Assembly: GCF_050947875.1 (NCBI RefSeq)
Contig: NC_134573.1
Span: 34,845,115 to 34,909,114, forward strand
Reading direction: 5' to 3'
Source: Dermacentor variabilis
Taxonomy: Eukaryota > Arthropoda > Arachnida > Ixodida > Ixodidae
Length of the DNA stretch: 64,000 bases
Shown here: positions 31,503 to 44,016 of the stretch, one piece after another
Layout of the letters: each line of letters begins with the position of its first letter
How positions within the stretch are numbered: the stretch's first letter is position 1
Position numbers and translations under genes: made by a program
The notes under the pieces: generated by a model
What the model was told of the DNA's origin: nothing
The model's input: only the letters and a program-made list of their open reading frames with translations
Database searches by the model: none

Positions 31503-31838
31503 TCCCAGGTAGCACAAAAGAGATACGTAACGTTTTCGTAGCGTTTATCCAAGACGATAAAAACGGTTTAAAGAAGACACGAATGAGAGAACTTCGGCGG
31601 GAAAACGTCGTATATCTCTGCTAATGTCCGGCTTAATTACTTTCTTGAGACGATCTATAACAGGTCTGCAAGACGTATTCGAAAAGCTGGTCTAGAAATA
31701 GGATTGGGAAAGACACAAGTAATCCCTTTGCCAAAACTATTCGTAACCAATTTCTAAACGTTTTTAGGACGTTATCAAAAAGCTGGTCTAGAAGCGGTCT
31801 TGAAAGGTTTACGATCATCTGAAGCTAATTTTCGCGGG

Positions 31839-31996
31839 TGACGGGCGCGATCAGACATCGTTGTTCAAAACACGCGTTTAGTTTCGCCTCACGCGAAACA
31901 AACCTCATTGGCCTAAGCCGTTGGCACGGCCTAGGCCAATCGCGTGAGGTGAAACTGATCGGGCGTTTCGAACAACGATCTCCAATCGCGCCTCAG
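31839..31996. mobile_element. Fold-back element, copy 1
   Basis: 158-bp palindrome. The left arm starts TGACGGGCGCGATC and continues CATCGTTGTTC. The right arm reverse complemented starts TGAGGCGCGATT and continues GATCGTTGTTC. The arms meet around GGCCTAGGCC. The same architecture occurs at 62,288-62,448. Confidence 0.7.
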
Positions 31997-32271
31997 ATGA
32001 GTAGAAGCGTCGGTGTTGACTGTAAGAGCCATGGCGCAGTGCCAAGCACTGTTCCCCGCATGGCCGGCGCATCCTCTACCAAGTCGCACGAAAATGAGCC
32101 TGTTAGGAATAATGAATCCTTAATACCGCCTTTAGTAAGCTACGATGCTTACAACCACAATGGGAATGACATCCTGCAAAGAACAAATGGCCACGTCTTG
32201 GCAGGTGGCCAGACCAAGCCCTTCATGACAAGAGTGCATGAAATGAGAACATTGTGACAAAGCAAAAACAC

Positions 32272-32277
32272 TTTATT
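32272..32277 (-). promoter_or_regulatory. Possible poly(A) signal (AATAAA, minus strand)
   Basis: The minus strand reads TTTTAATAAAGTG. The AT-rich 1 kb upstream could be the 3' part of a transcript of the 4.4-kb element, but no coding region was established. Confidence 0.3.
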
Positions 32278-33218
32278 AAAATGTAATGCTTATGCAAGGT
32301 TCGAACAAACTGTGTGAGAAATGCAAATAGAAGTAAAAGTACATCAACAATGACAAAAGTCGCAGAAAGGATTCGTAATGAACTCGAAAGTGAACATTCA
32401 CTAGCACATAAACAAAATTCCAAGTACACATACAAAAATGAACAGAAAAACCTGGAGTGTACTAAAGTGTCTAATTTATCATAGTAAAGTGCACGTGCTA
32501 TTAGATGGACTAGAGTTATGCAGAAGTGACATCGGAGCGAATGGAATAAGTAGACTGAAGAATGCAAGAGTATGAATCGGATGGTAACTGCCTCCAAGGA
32601 ATGTTACCAATCAGCTAGAAGCTTGAAATGAGCACAAAATGAAATACCACCGCATACCATCATAAAACAATCCTGTGGCAGAAATAAAAAAAGGGGAACA
32701 ATGCAAAATTGGAAATATTGCCTTTAGGATATATCCAAGAAGGTAATGGCGAGAAAAAATAACCATACAACAAAAAAGCAATAAAGTGAAATTAGTGCAG
32801 AATACTTAAACGTGTAACAAGTGTAACAAGTGAACACTGCTGTAGTACAGCGAACGATGAGACAGTAATGCTGCATCTTGCCACTCCAGAACGTGAGCAA
32901 TGAATATGCAAGCCTCATATTAGAAACTTACATAAACATGGAAATAAACTGGAATGCACTGGAAGCTGCATTTGTGTAACAAAGGAAGCAATGGTCATAA
33001 TAAATAGTAAGTATTTTATCTAAAAAGCCCTTTACAAGAGACAAAGTTGTACCTCTCTGGCAAAAACAAAGTTGCAACGAATAATTTGCAAACCAGCAAA
33101 TACATTAATTAGCACACTGACATGTCACACTTTGCGCACATCTCCAGTCTCCTAAAGTAAAAAAAAGCACTCTGAATGAGAAAAACGTTCAACACATGTA
33201 GCCCAGAGCAAATTCTTT

Positions 33219-33352
33219 GCCAGTTCACTCACACTTTCCCATCCAAGAACATTTGCCACAAAGTCCAGGCACAGTTCCACTGATGTTTACCAATTCACCC
33301 CCACTTTCACGTCCAAAAATATTTGGCACACAGTCCAGACAGAGCTTCATAG
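33219..33352 (-). repeat. Two tandem units of about 69 bp
   Basis: GCCAGTTCACTCACACTTTC and ACCAATTCACCCCCACTTTC start two successive copies, each followed by a form of AA(C/T)ATTTG(C/G)CACA(A/C)AGTCCAG. On the minus strand one frame reads ELVNISGTVPGLCG and a related upstream unit, so an ancient repetitive protein segment is possible. Confidence 0.55.
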
Positions 33353-33682
33353 ATAAACAGCTTGAGAGCACCCTACTGATTATTGTCCAGTCCCGCTGCT
33401 GGAAATAGAACTGCCGCACATGCTGGTAGTGGTTTCAATGTAGACACACTTGCTGCCCTGGACAGGTATGCTCAGATATCTGTACTGGTGCTCCATTTTG
33501 TCGAAGTATATATGTATAGACATATTGATGCACTACGCTGGTAATTGAAATGTTTTGAATGCACAAGTATTGGCTTCACCAGAAAGACTTGCCCACATAC
33601 CACCACTGTCATATATATGCACTTGATCTTCACTCAGTAGCATTGAACCTAAAGTGTTCCCTATGTGGGAGCCATGTGTAAA

Positions 33683-33849
33683 ACCGGTGTCACACGACCA
33701 CTCTCGATCGCGATCAAGCCCGATCCGGATCGAAATTATCGTCGCGACTGGCTCACTCTCGTAGCTTGCGCAGAGGAGCCAATCACGACCGAGAAATTCC
33801 ATTTGTAACGGACTGGATAGCGGCTAAAAGAGCCCCGTGTGAAACCGGT
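33683..33849. mobile_element. Small element with ACCGGTxTCACACG inverted ends
   Basis: Left ACCGGTGTCACACG and right (reverse complement) ACCGGTTTCACACG enclose 167 bp without coding capacity. Probable MITE nested in the 4.4-kb element. The target duplication is unclear. Confidence 0.55.
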
Positions 33850-33944
33850 ATCAAATAATGCACAGACGTACGCTAGGAAAATGTGTTGCACAAGGGCAAA
33901 GAACTGCGACATGCCCTGTTGTGCGAAGCGCGTGAACAGAACAC

Positions 33945-34065
<121 letters not shown>

Positions 34066-34958
34066 AAAAAACTGCCGGAGCGCTTCGCGAACTCCATGCG
34101 CACACATGGCACCCGCACGAACTCGGCAGGCCGCCGTAAAGCGCGAAGGGCGCACAGCGTACATTGCGACACATGTCCCAAACTGCAAACAATCGTACTA
34201 CCTAAAGCATACAAGTTATTTTATACCAAGGGCATACTCGACTCACGTATGCAGTATCCACAAGCGAGTTATGCAGCGTACATGCTGTATCCATTCGCCA
34301 AATAGTAAAATCGATAACAAGCACAAAGCTACAAGGGACTCAATACATTACTACCATTTGAGGCGTCAAATAAAATCGAATTTGGCCGTTTCATATATTG
34401 GACACAATATATGGACCGATGTGGTACCCGGTAAGACCATGAAATACCCATCACGTGGGTAAAGGGGGCGAAAACACAATCGAGAAGCTGAAGCACAAAC
34501 GATAAAAGCACGGTATGGTGCACGCAAAATTCTGTCAGTGCGCTGTAGCGCGAGGGAAGAAAATAGGGCGAGCACTTGACCTCACCTTTTGGGATACCGC
34601 ACTAGTACTGAATCATTAAAAAAAAGCCTGTTTGAACCAGTTCTCTTGTCTGCAACACTCTTGCTAAACGGGAGACTAAATTACCACGATGACGGCTCTA
34701 TTGCGGAGATCGGCAAGGTGCGCACAGACAGAAATTTTGCCGCCTTTCTTCGCATTCTGCAAAATGCTTTCTTGTTAGGATCACGCATAGCGGCCGATCC
34801 CGACGCTCGGGACACACAGGCACGATTTCGTCCCTCTAACTTTCGTCCTTATACTGCCCTTAACGCCTTAATTACAGCGTCAGTGAAAAGGCGCCTCACA
34901 TAACATGACAATGAACTTGAAGAGCTGATTAGTGCCCTCCACTCCGCGCCCTCCAATT

Positions 34959-35530
34959 GAAAACACTACTGATTTCCAAATTAAACTACACAAACAGATC
35001 GCACAACCCAAACTAATCACAGAACGTCGTTTTCTTGACGGCAAAACTCTGCAACACTTACATGACAAAGAGCAGCGGCAGCACATTCAGAACAGCCGCT
35101 ATCATACCACAGCGCAGTGCAAGTGCGATAACGCTATTATGCCCGGCTCAAACAAATCGCACAACCCAAACTAATCACAGAATGTCGTTTTCTTGACAGC
35201 AAAGCACTGCAACACTTACATGACAAAGGGCAGCGGCAGCACATTCAGAACAGTCGCAAACCGACCATAGTGCCATGCGAGTGCGATAACGCAACTATAC
35301 CCGGCTTCACGAATAACGTGGCCGCCTTGGTCACATAACAATTGAAAACACTACTGATTTCCAAATTAAAACCATACAAACATATTGCACAACCCAAACT
35401 GATCACAGAATATCGTTTTCTTGACAGCAAAACACTGCAACACTTACATAGCAAAGGGCAGCGGCAGCACATTCAGAACAGCCGCAAACACACCAGAGCG
35501 CGGTGCGAGTGCGGTGACGCGACGACGCCA
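34959..35530. repeat. Three tandem copies of a unit of about 160-230 bp
   Basis: GCACAACCCAAACTAATCAC (third copy with one change) begins related blocks at about 35,001, 35,159 and 35,387, each with CGTTTTCTTGAC, CTGCAACACTTACAT and GGCAGCGGCAGCACATTCAG or close forms. The first and third also share the preceding ATTGAAAACACTACTGATTT. Confidence 0.85.
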
Positions 35531-35906
35531 TGACGACGCGACTATGCCCGGCTCGCCCGGCTGCCCGGCATCACCAATCACGTGGCACCTTGGTCACAGG
35601 ATTTGACGACGGTATCGCCACCTTGCGCAAAGTTGGATCGCGTTGATGGGTTGTTGAATATTGTAGAAGCCACTAAAGAGGCTGACGCGCTGTGGCGTGG
35701 CGGTGGCGCCTTGAGTCGTTTTCAAAACGTATTCACCCCTCGTTTTTAAGCTGCCTGGCTTCCAACGTTATCAAAACGTATTCACCCCTCGTTTTTAAGC
35801 TATCTTGTTTGGAACGTCTTTGATGCGTCGATTTTGGTCAAAAATCCGTTTCAGACGTTGAATCCCTTAATACGACTTAATAAGACTTTGTGTGCTACCT
35901 GGGATA

Positions 35907-37591
35907 TGCCCCCCCCCCCGCCTCTTTGAAGATTCGCGGTGCGGGTATATGTAGCTCGGCGATAAATTTGGCGCAGCGCCAAGCGAAGGAGCTGTCACAG
36001 TGGACGACGGACGACCTAGATAGAGATAGGCAGGTGGCGCAGCAGATGACGTCATCGGCACGGCTGGCGTATTGCCAACTCGCACAGGTAGCGCGACGTG
36101 GATGACTTCACCACCAGACATAACTCGGCGCTCGGAAAGCACGTAATCAGGGGCAGAATTCACTGAGCGAACTTACGATCAAGATTTGGCGCAATAAAAA
36201 CCTTACGAGGAAAGCGTATTCACAAAGCTAAAACTGTTCGTACGATCAGCAAGCGTGCAGTGCCCGCCGCTGCAAAGACAAGCGCTGTAGTCGAAAAGAA
36301 ATAAGTGGGTGTAAGGGTAGCACAGGTGCGAACTTCAGTACTTGCGCCAGAAGTAAGCATTAGTCGATTCACTAAACAAACAGCTCTCGCAACTGCCGGC
36401 GTAAGAAGGAATTTCCACGATAAGGGGATATCAGTCGTACGAACCTGATTATGTCTATCTGCGCCGCTAAAGATGACGCATGTAAGCGTTGGAGCGCGCT
36501 GTTGCCGCCGATTGGACAGGGGCCACAAATGATAGCCGAGGATAGCGCGCGCTAATATATTTGTCGTATTCTCTGATTTGTCACTTCCAAGTACATTGAA
36601 CAATTTTAGTGCATAATTGTATTAGGCACGCACTGCTGTGCACGGTAGCAACATTAATGCTGTACTGCGAACTTCTGCTTAATATCTGATAAGCTGTGTT
36701 ATCCTACGAGCGCAATAGCCGGGCTTCAAACTCGCCATGACATTATATCGGGTGGTAGCAGAGAGACGCCTGCTCTCCATCCCTGGCCACCAGCAAATTT
36801 GTCAGTATTTGTGTTTTGAGGCCTTCTATCGTGTATTTTTTTTTCTAGTTGGAGCTTTTCCTCCCTCTCAGGGCTGCATGATTATTTTCCAGGTGCTTTT
36901 GAGGAAATAATTATCCATGGAAAACGAAACAAAGAAAAAGAAGGAAGCCTAACTACTTTTTTAATTACGAAAACCCGTTGGTGCTGGATTATTTGCTGTC
37001 GTCTTCCATGCTGTTAGCCTCAGCCTTCTATTATGTTGCTCACTGTTTAAATTCGGCGCCAAGTCGAAGCGACGTAGTGTGTGTGCCCATGGCTGTGCTT
37101 ATCCTGTAGTCTACGGTGTGAGCGAACGTATGGGTACGACGGACGGCAATCGTGTCTATGATATGAAGCGGGACATCGATACGATGACATATAAAAGCAA
37201 TTACCAATAAAATCCCGTATCACCATTTACACGAAATATATGCGGACTGATTGAACAAGCGTGATGTTCTGAAATAAAATACACCTCATGAACGGAGCCA
37301 ATAATCGTCGCACGAGTCATTTTGTAGCAAATAGCGGTAAACGAAATCGTACGTGGGTACGTACGAAAGTGCTCACCACCTATCGGGCTGGTATTTACCT
37401 CTCGAATCTAATTTGCAAAGATCCACGCCGTCATGAAGTGTCGTGTAACAGGTCAGCAGGCTGTCGTCGTGAAATGTCCTGCGATCCAATATACAATATG
37501 TCGTGTGACGTCAAATTTTCATTGCTCTAAATTCTTAACGTGCGTTCGGTCTGAGACGAACTACACCACACTGGGCACCACCTAACCTGTG
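35907..37591. other. Unassigned, no gene seen
   Basis: Starts with an 11-C run, otherwise mixed sequence. Short frames on both strands carry no recognised domain. Confidence 0.4.
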
Positions 37592-37634
37592 TGCGTGCGT
37601 GCGTGCGTGCGTGCACGCACACGCACGCACGCGC
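37592..37634. repeat. Palindromic GTGC/GCAC microsatellite
   Basis: GTGC repeats run directly into GCAC repeats, so the tract can fold on itself. Confidence 0.9.
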
Positions 37635-37784
37635 TTATACATGTATGAGCCCTCTGACGCGTATCATTGGAAACACTTCGTTTTCGCAAAAAATATGCCC
37701 ACCATAGTGCTCGAAACACGCAACCATGTTCTTATTTTGCTTGCACGAAGCCATTAACAGGCAACAGGCCATGGAAATTTCGGG

Positions 37785-37950
37785 CGGAGGTCGCTAGATC
37801 GAATCCCGGCCGCGCTTAGGTGGGGGCGAAATGCAATGACGCCCGTGTCCCGTGCACTGGGGGCACGTTAAGGACCACCGGGTCATCGAAATTAGTCCCT
37901 ATGTACAGCGCGCTTCATAATCAGATCGTTGTTCTGACACGCAACACTTC
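37785..37950 (+). repeat. Ruka-like SINE, copy with B box
   Basis: AGATCGAATCCCGGCCGCGC near 37,796 is the B-box region. It is followed by GGGGGCGAAATGCAATGACG, CACGTTAAGGACCACCGGG and CATAATCAGATCGTTGTTCT, as in the copy at 61,372-61,600. Confidence 0.75.
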
Positions 37951-38326
37951 GGAATTCTTTTCAGATCAGACGAGAAAGAAAAGCGACAGCAGACGACAGC
38001 CATCGTCGTCTTATGATTGGCGATTTTAAACACGAGGCTAATATCACTACTGGGTGAAATGACGCTTACGTCTTTCAGTCGCTTCGTGCGATGTTCTTTG
38101 TATCTCTTCCTCCTCTCACTTAGGAAAGACTTCGTAGGCGTTTGTGTATTCAGCGCAAGAATTTCTTTCGAGCCGGCGACGGTCTTACGGTGTTCCGCGC
38201 AGCAGGCGTCCGGCCAGTAGTCAACACGAAGGCATGAAAAGGCCGGCCACAGTGGCTTGGTATCGAGAAGTGAGCAACGTGAAGCTTGCGCGACGCTGAG
38301 CGCAGTCACTGAAACGCGTCGTGTTT

Positions 38327-38392
38327 CACCGAGATGAGGACATCCCGAGATGAGAACCCCGATGAGAACCCCGAGATGAGGACATCCTGCCC
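38327..38392 (+). repeat. Short tandem repeats upstream of LINE ORF1
   Basis: CCGAGATGAGGACATC, CCGAGATGAGAA, CCCCGATGAGAA and CCCCGAGATGAGGACATCC follow one another about 60 bp before the ORF1 start. Possibly 5' promoter-type repeats of the LINE. Confidence 0.55.
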
Positions 38393-38452
38393 ACCGAAAG
38401 TGAGTGTCTTCAAGCACTTGTACGCCTGCGGCAACGCAAGGAACAAGCGAAC

Positions 38453-40135
38453 ATGGCTACCGAAAGCTGCGTTGGCGCGGCGTCGCAGACGTCAACGGCG
38501 GCGGGGAATTCCCTCCGCGCCGGGAATACGGACGGTGCTCGCGCTGCGCCACTGCTGCAAACGAAGACGGCTCGCAACTGGCGCCCGAAACAGACGCCCA
38601 GACTCCGCTCCGAGGACCTAATCGTGATGTTGAAGCCCCGAGGCACCCTGGACCTGAAAACGGCCTTCAAGCATGGTGACGTGGGATCGGCGGTGGCCCA
38701 ATACGTGGGTGAAGTAGCCGCCGGGGATCTCAATGGGTGGCCCGTATGGGAACAGAAAGTTATCGTGTGCGGAACCCAGACAACACCGATAGCTGACAAG
38801 CTGATCAAAGATTTCGACCTGCAGGTAGGGGAACGCTCCTATCCCTTCCGCGGTCATCTCAAGCTGAATGGAGAGGTATGCAAGGGGGTGATCAACGTCC
38901 GCGAGGATGAAACCTCCGCCTCTCTCAAGCCCAAGCTCTACTGGCGGGAGGGCGAGATCACTTTTGTCCGAAAATTGGGAACTACTAGCGTGGCGGCGGT
39001 AACCTGTGAAGGCCGAAGACTCCCCCGTTACATACAATATAATTATGAATGCGTTCCGGTAAGGGAGTATAAGAAGACCATACCCGCGTGCTACAGATGC
39101 GGCACGGTGGGCCACTGGGTGCATAACTGCCCCCACCCAGAAAAAGGAAGATGCGGCTTCTGTGGCAAACAAGCCGGCTCCACAACGGACGGACTTGCAG
39201 AACACGAGTGCGCACCATCCTGCATGATCTGCGGAGGAGTCCACCTCACTGGATCCGCAGAGTGTGTAGAAAAATTCCGGAAACTTAAGCGGCCGGGATC
39301 AACGACCCCAGCAAGAGGAGCGGCAACGCCATCAACGCGGCAGCAACGGGGAGGACTACAAGAACCACCACAACAAAAGAAGACAGGCAAGTCCGGACAA
39401 GCACCACTGGGACAGAAGGAGCAGAAGACGCAAAATGCTGTACAATCCAAGACCGGGCCGAAGCCGCCTTCCTTCAAAGCAGGGGATTTTCCCCCTCTTG
39501 GTAACTCTTCAAAACAGGTGAGCAACTGGGCGGGAGTCGCCTCTCATTCCTCCTCTCCCCCCTCCCAATCTTCCCCCATGGAACTCGAGATGCGGAAAGA
39601 GCTAGAAGCGCTCAGGAGACAAAACGCGCAGCTAGCTAGCAAAATTCATGCACTGGAAAATGCCAGGACGAACAGTCCGATTCCGGGAGGACCCATGGAT
39701 GACGAGGGGGGTTCGGCACCTGTGTGCTCGGGCAGCACCGTAAAGTCGGCAAGCGCGTCGCCTACTAACAACCTAGAAGTCCGGGTTACCGCCCTGGAGC
39801 AGCAAATGAAGGCCTTAACGGGGCAAGTGGCTCAACTCCCAAATCTAATCAGTGAGCCAGTCCAGTCTGCCATTCAACTGCAAACACAGCAAATAGCCAC
39901 AATAGTCACGCAACAGGTGACTCAAAACATCAAAACATGGATCCAGACTAACCCAAGACTCTTCCGCCGCACCGGTCCCATTAGAGAGGCCGGGCGTCCG
40001 AGCAAATTCCTCCGCGTAACGGAGGACGAGGAACATGAAGAATTTGCCGATTCACTGGATACCATACAGAGTGCCGGCACGGTTATTCATAGCCAGCCAG
40101 AGTCTAGTAATGCTAATCATGGCGCAGGGATTTAG
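38453..40135 (+). CDS. LINE ORF1 (Gag-like RNA-binding protein)
   Basis: 560 codons without interruption. ATG at 38,453 is the first in frame and follows the 5' region directly. The N-terminal part is basic with no clear domain. Residues of about 200-265 carry three cysteine clusters: CYRCGTVGHWVHNC (perfect CX2CX4HX4C knuckle), CGFCGKQ..HEC, and CMICGGVHLTGSAEC. The following 200 residues are rich in Pro, Gln and Ser, and a heptad-like stretch near MELEMRKELEALRRQNAQLA suggests a coiled coil for multimerisation. Such proteins package LINE RNA into particles. The 26-bp overlap with the ORF2 start (40,110) fits the compact LINE organisation. Intact, unlike ORF2. Confidence 0.9.
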   Translation: MATESCVGAASQTSTAAGNSLRAGNTDGARAAPLLQTKTARNWRPKQTPRLRSEDLIVMLKPRGTLDLKTAFKHGDVGSAVAQYVGEVAAGDLNGWPVWEQKVIVCGTQTTPIADKLIKDFDLQVGERSYPFRGHLKLNGEVCKGVINVREDETSASLKPKLYWREGEITFVRKLGTTSVAAVTCEGRRLPRYIQYNYECVPVREYKKTIPACYRCGTVGHWVHNCPHPEKGRCGFCGKQAGSTTDGLAEHECAPSCMICGGVHLTGSAECVEKFRKLKRPGSTTPARGAATPSTRQQRGGLQEPPQQKKTGKSGQAPLGQKEQKTQNAVQSKTGPKPPSFKAGDFPPLGNSSKQVSNWAGVASHSSSPPSQSSPMELEMRKELEALRRQNAQLASKIHALENARTNSPIPGGPMDDEGGSAPVCSGSTVKSASASPTNNLEVRVTALEQQMKALTGQVAQLPNLISEPVQSAIQLQTQQIATIVTQQVTQNIKTWIQTNPRLFRRTGPIREAGRPSKFLRVTEDEEHEEFADSLDTIQSAGTVIHSQPESSNANHGAGI

Positions 40136-43100
40136 AAAAAGGCAAGCTAAATCAAGACAGGAACCACTGTCAATCGTACAGTGGAATTGTAGGGGCTTCA
40201 AGAATCAGACTAAACGCGCTCATTTTCGTCTCTACTTAGAAACATTGCAACCTCTAGCAGCCATCGTGGCTCTACAGGAACCAGCGGCCTCAGCTAAAAT
40301 TTCAGGGTACAATGCATTTCAGCGAGATCCATCTACTTGCATCCTTGTACACAAAGCGTACACCTCACAAGAGGTAAACCTCAACCTACAGACAACTTAT
40401 TCGTACACCATAGTCACAGTGTTACCTCTGCGACGCTCTGACCCACAAGTACACATCCTTAACATATATTGTCCGCCCAAGCTAAAACGTATCACTTTTG
40501 CAGACATCTTCACCCGGGCACTGAAGATAACTGGTCGGGAACCCTTACTTATTTTGGGCGACTTCAATGCTCCCAGTAAGGTGTGGGGTTACAAGAAGTA
40601 GAAGGTGCGCGGTAGGAAGCTAGCGGAGCTCATCTCCACGCTAGGCATAACCCTTCAGACCGACCCAGCACAGCCAACACGTGTTGGAAACTCCGTGACT
40701 CGGGACACTTGTCCCGATCTCACGCTTTCCAAACATATACAACACGTTGAGTGGTACAACACCAAAGACACGCTAGGAAGCGATCACTGCATCATTAACA
40801 CTTTAATTCATACCCGGCCCCTAAAAAGGCAAATAACTCAAGCGAAATTGCCGGACTGGACTGCTTTCCGTAAGTCCCTGCCGCAGGCCAGTCTTCTCGA
40901 GGAAGGGTACAGCTCGTGGGCTCAAAATCTTATGACAACACTCAAGAAACATGTGAAAAGCATACAGATTGCGGAGGACTGTCCAGCGGTAGATAATCAT
41001 TTACTCCATCTCTGGGAAGCTCGCCGCAGTCTCACGAAAAGATGGAAACGACAAAAACACAACAAAAGACTGAAAAGACGTATAACAGATCTGACCCAGC
41101 GGGCTGCCGAGTACGCCTCTCTATTAGCTGATTCCAACTGGGTTGATCGCTGCAACACGGCAGCCCGACAGATGTCAGGGAAGAATACATGGAAGCTCTT
41201 CCGCAGCTTGATTGATCCCGCTCACTCTCGAGGAGAAACACAGAAACACTTAGAACGTGCTTTACACAATTTCCAGGGCACAACAACACAACTGGCAGAA
41301 ACCTTAAGGGACAAGTATCTCTGCACCAAACAGGACCCTCGAGGTCAGGAATATCTCTATGCAGGCCTCAAGGCAGCCTTAGCCAAAATGAAGAGAGGCA
41401 CTGCGCCCGGTCTGGACAAGGTCACAGTGAAGCTGCTGGCCAACCTCCCGGATCGCGCGTATGAAGCCCTTCTTGACTAGATTAATGCCATATGGAAAGG
41501 GGAGACTCCCATACCCCTCGATTGGAAAACATCCCTTGTCACCTTCATTTCTAAAGCAGGAAAGGAAATTAATACAGACAACCTGTGACCTATCTCGCTC
41601 ACATCGTGTGTGGGCAAACTAATGGAGACGATGGTGCCAGATAGGCTCTCAGAATATTTGGAAAAGCGTAACACTTTTTCAGACACCATGTTCGGCTTCC
41701 GCCCACACAAGTCGGCACAAGACATATTATTACAACTCAATCACGACATATTACAGCCAGCGGAGCACCCTCACAACGACAAAGTTGTCCTGGCCTTAGA
41801 TCTAAAGGGAGCTTTCGACAACGTTAAACACAGCACTATCTTAGCACGCCTCCGTGAGACCCACTGTGGCAAAAACACATTGAATTATATCAAGGATTTC
41901 TTGACGGATCGAGCCGCACTCGTCAAAATCCAAGCCACTGAATAGAATATGGACCCTACGAAATGGGCACTAGGGGGACGCCACAAGGCGCTGTGCTTTC
42001 CCCGCTGCTATTTAACCTTGCGATGGTGCATCTACCGGCCCAGCTAAACGGTATTGAAGGCGTGCGGTATGCGCTGTACGCCGACGATATCACCATCTGG
42101 GCCACAGAGGGAAACATAGGGCATATAGAGGAAAACCTGAAAGCAGCCGCCCACGTAGTGGATCGCTACGCAGAGCGCTGTGGACTTCAGTGTGCACCAA
42201 ACAAATCAGAATTTGTGCACCTTAGACCAACACCTAAGGACACTACACAAATACATCTCTTTTTGGCTAGTGGTCCCATACACGAGGCCAAGGAGCTCCG
42301 AATTATCGGACTCTTTATCCACAATCAAAGAGGAGTCGACACAACACTAGAAATGCTCCGCAAGGTTGGGGACCAAGTGGGCCGAATGGTCCGGCGTGTG
42401 TCCAACAAGAGAGGGGGATTACGAAGCAGGGACGCTGTGCGGCTAGCTCATGCTTTCGTAACAAGCCGAATTCTATATTCGATCCCGTATCTCTATCTGC
42501 GGAAACATGATGAAGCCAAACTCGAAGTCATCCTCCGCAAAGTGATGAAGAGGGCCCTTGACCTCCCTGTCACACCCTGTCACAACTTCGAACGCGAGAC
42601 TTCTCGCTTTGGGAGTAGTGAACACCTTTCAGGAGCTTAAGGAAACCCACCTTACCAGCCAGCACACACGTCTAGCTCAGACAAACTCGGGGCGGCATTT
42701 GTTGGACTGGCTCCACTTGAAACACACCTTTCACATTCAGGAGCGAATCCGAGTGCCCGAACTCTGGAGACGCGCCATCAGAGTTCGACCCCTCCCCACA
42801 AAAATGGATAGGGAAGACCACAGTGGTCGTCGCCAGGCTAGGGCGGACGCCTTGCAACGCCACTACGGCAACAAACGCGGAGTCTTCTACGTGGATGTGG
42901 CCGGTCCATGCCGCGGGGGGTGGTATACGGCAGCAGTCATTCACGAGGAAAAGCAAGTAGATGGGCTCACTTTCAAAGCCTCGGGCTCAACACATGCAGG
43001 AGCAGCTATTGCCCTGGCTGCCTCTGACCCCCGGTCTCAATATATCATAACCGACTCGCGCGGGGCTTGTCGAAATTATGAAGCTGGTTGGATCACCCCA

Positions 43101-43665
43101 CTAGCGGAACGAATATTGGCGAACTACAGCAACGGGGGAATTGATCCTACCCCCCAATGTCTGGTCTGGACTCCTAGCAGGGAATGAAGCCGCGAACACG
43201 GCGGCCCGAGCACTCATACACCGGGCGTCCCAGTTAGACCGTGAGTACCTGGAATCCGAAGGCATTTATCTTGTAACATTCAAAGATATCACGACCTTTT
43301 ACAAAGACAGGCATCGCCAATACCCAACTCCTGCAAAAGGGCTTTGCAAGGCTAATGAACGGATCTTGATTCGAGTTTTCACTAACACTCTATTGTGCCC
43401 GGCAATGTTGAAACATTTCGATTGTTCCTTCACTGGCAAGTGCCAATACTGTGGCGAGGTGGCTGACACCTACCACATGGTTTGGGCTTGTCAGCTAAAC
43501 TCAGCTCTTCCCCTCAACCCTAACCGAACCCGAGAGGAGTGGGAGGCGACGCTGCTCGGTTGCTCGGACTTTCAGGCCCAAAAGGCCTTGGTCCAGAGGG
43601 CTAAGCTGGCGGTTCGTACCAATGGAGTCCCGGATAGAGACTCCACCCATTGCAGAGCCCCATAA
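40110..43665 (+). pseudogene. LINE ORF2: endonuclease, reverse transcriptase, RNase H (broken)
   Basis: Start ATG at 40,110 (or 40,119) gives LSIVQWNCRGFK, IVALQEP, LLILGDFNAPS and, after an in-frame TAG near 40,599, TLGSDHCIINT: the AP-type endonuclease residues (N, E, D/N, SDH). The RT has RGTAPGLDKVT, LALDLKGAFDNV, GTPQGAVLSPLLF and YALYADDITIW. RNase H has FYVDVAGP and IITDSRGACRNY, then LAGNEAANTAAR. The C-terminus has CQYCGEVADTYHMVWAC. Damage: stops near 40,599, 41,479 and 41,586 (the last fits a CpG change), a 5-bp duplication GAATAGAATA near 41,943 shifting the frame, and frame changes near 42,590 and 43,165. Retrotransposition-incompetent but recently active. Confidence 0.9.
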
Positions 43666-43719
43666 GGGCTCTACCTCTCTTCCTATTTTGAATAAAAGCT
43701 TTCAAGCAAGCAAGCAAGC

Positions 43720-43971
43720 ACTGCGTTCAGTGCGTTTGGACGAAGCTACGGCATTTGTGCGCATTTAGCGGTGTAAGTGCACATTCTATGAATTGTACTG
43801 AAGGACTGAACGAACTTCACATCAAGGCCGAGGTGCTTGCAGCCCTTTGAATAACAACTAAAAAAAATTTCCTTCATGTGGTACTGCTATATTTAACTTT
43901 AGCCACGGTGCACCTATCCGCAGCTCCTCAGACCCGCTTCGGCTCTGCCTCAGTGACAGTTCCGCTTTCCC
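43720..43971. other. Unassigned
   Basis: Follows the LINE tail. Nothing recognised. Confidence 0.4.
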
Positions 43972-43981
43972 ATATTTATTT

Positions 43982-44012
<31 letters not shown>

Positions 44013-44016
44013 TTTC
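43972..44016 (-). repeat. (TAAA)n tail of a minus-strand LINE
   Basis: TTTA repeats on the plus strand, i.e. the A-rich tail at the 3' end of the CR1-type LINE that continues to higher coordinates. Confidence 0.8.

Larger units (their letters stand above)
38327..43719 (+). mobile_element. Nearly complete I-type LINE (RNase H-bearing)
   Basis: Plus-strand order: short 5' region, ORF1 with zinc knuckles, an overlapping ORF2 with AP-type endonuclease, reverse transcriptase, RNase H and a C-terminal CCHC segment, then a 3' end AATAAAAGCTTTCAAGC with repeated CAAG. This layout is that of the I superfamily of non-LTR retrotransposons. ORF2 has several stops and frame changes. The exact 5' end and target duplication were not found. 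38,327 is the start of a short internal repeat and is only an estimate. Confidence 0.85.
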
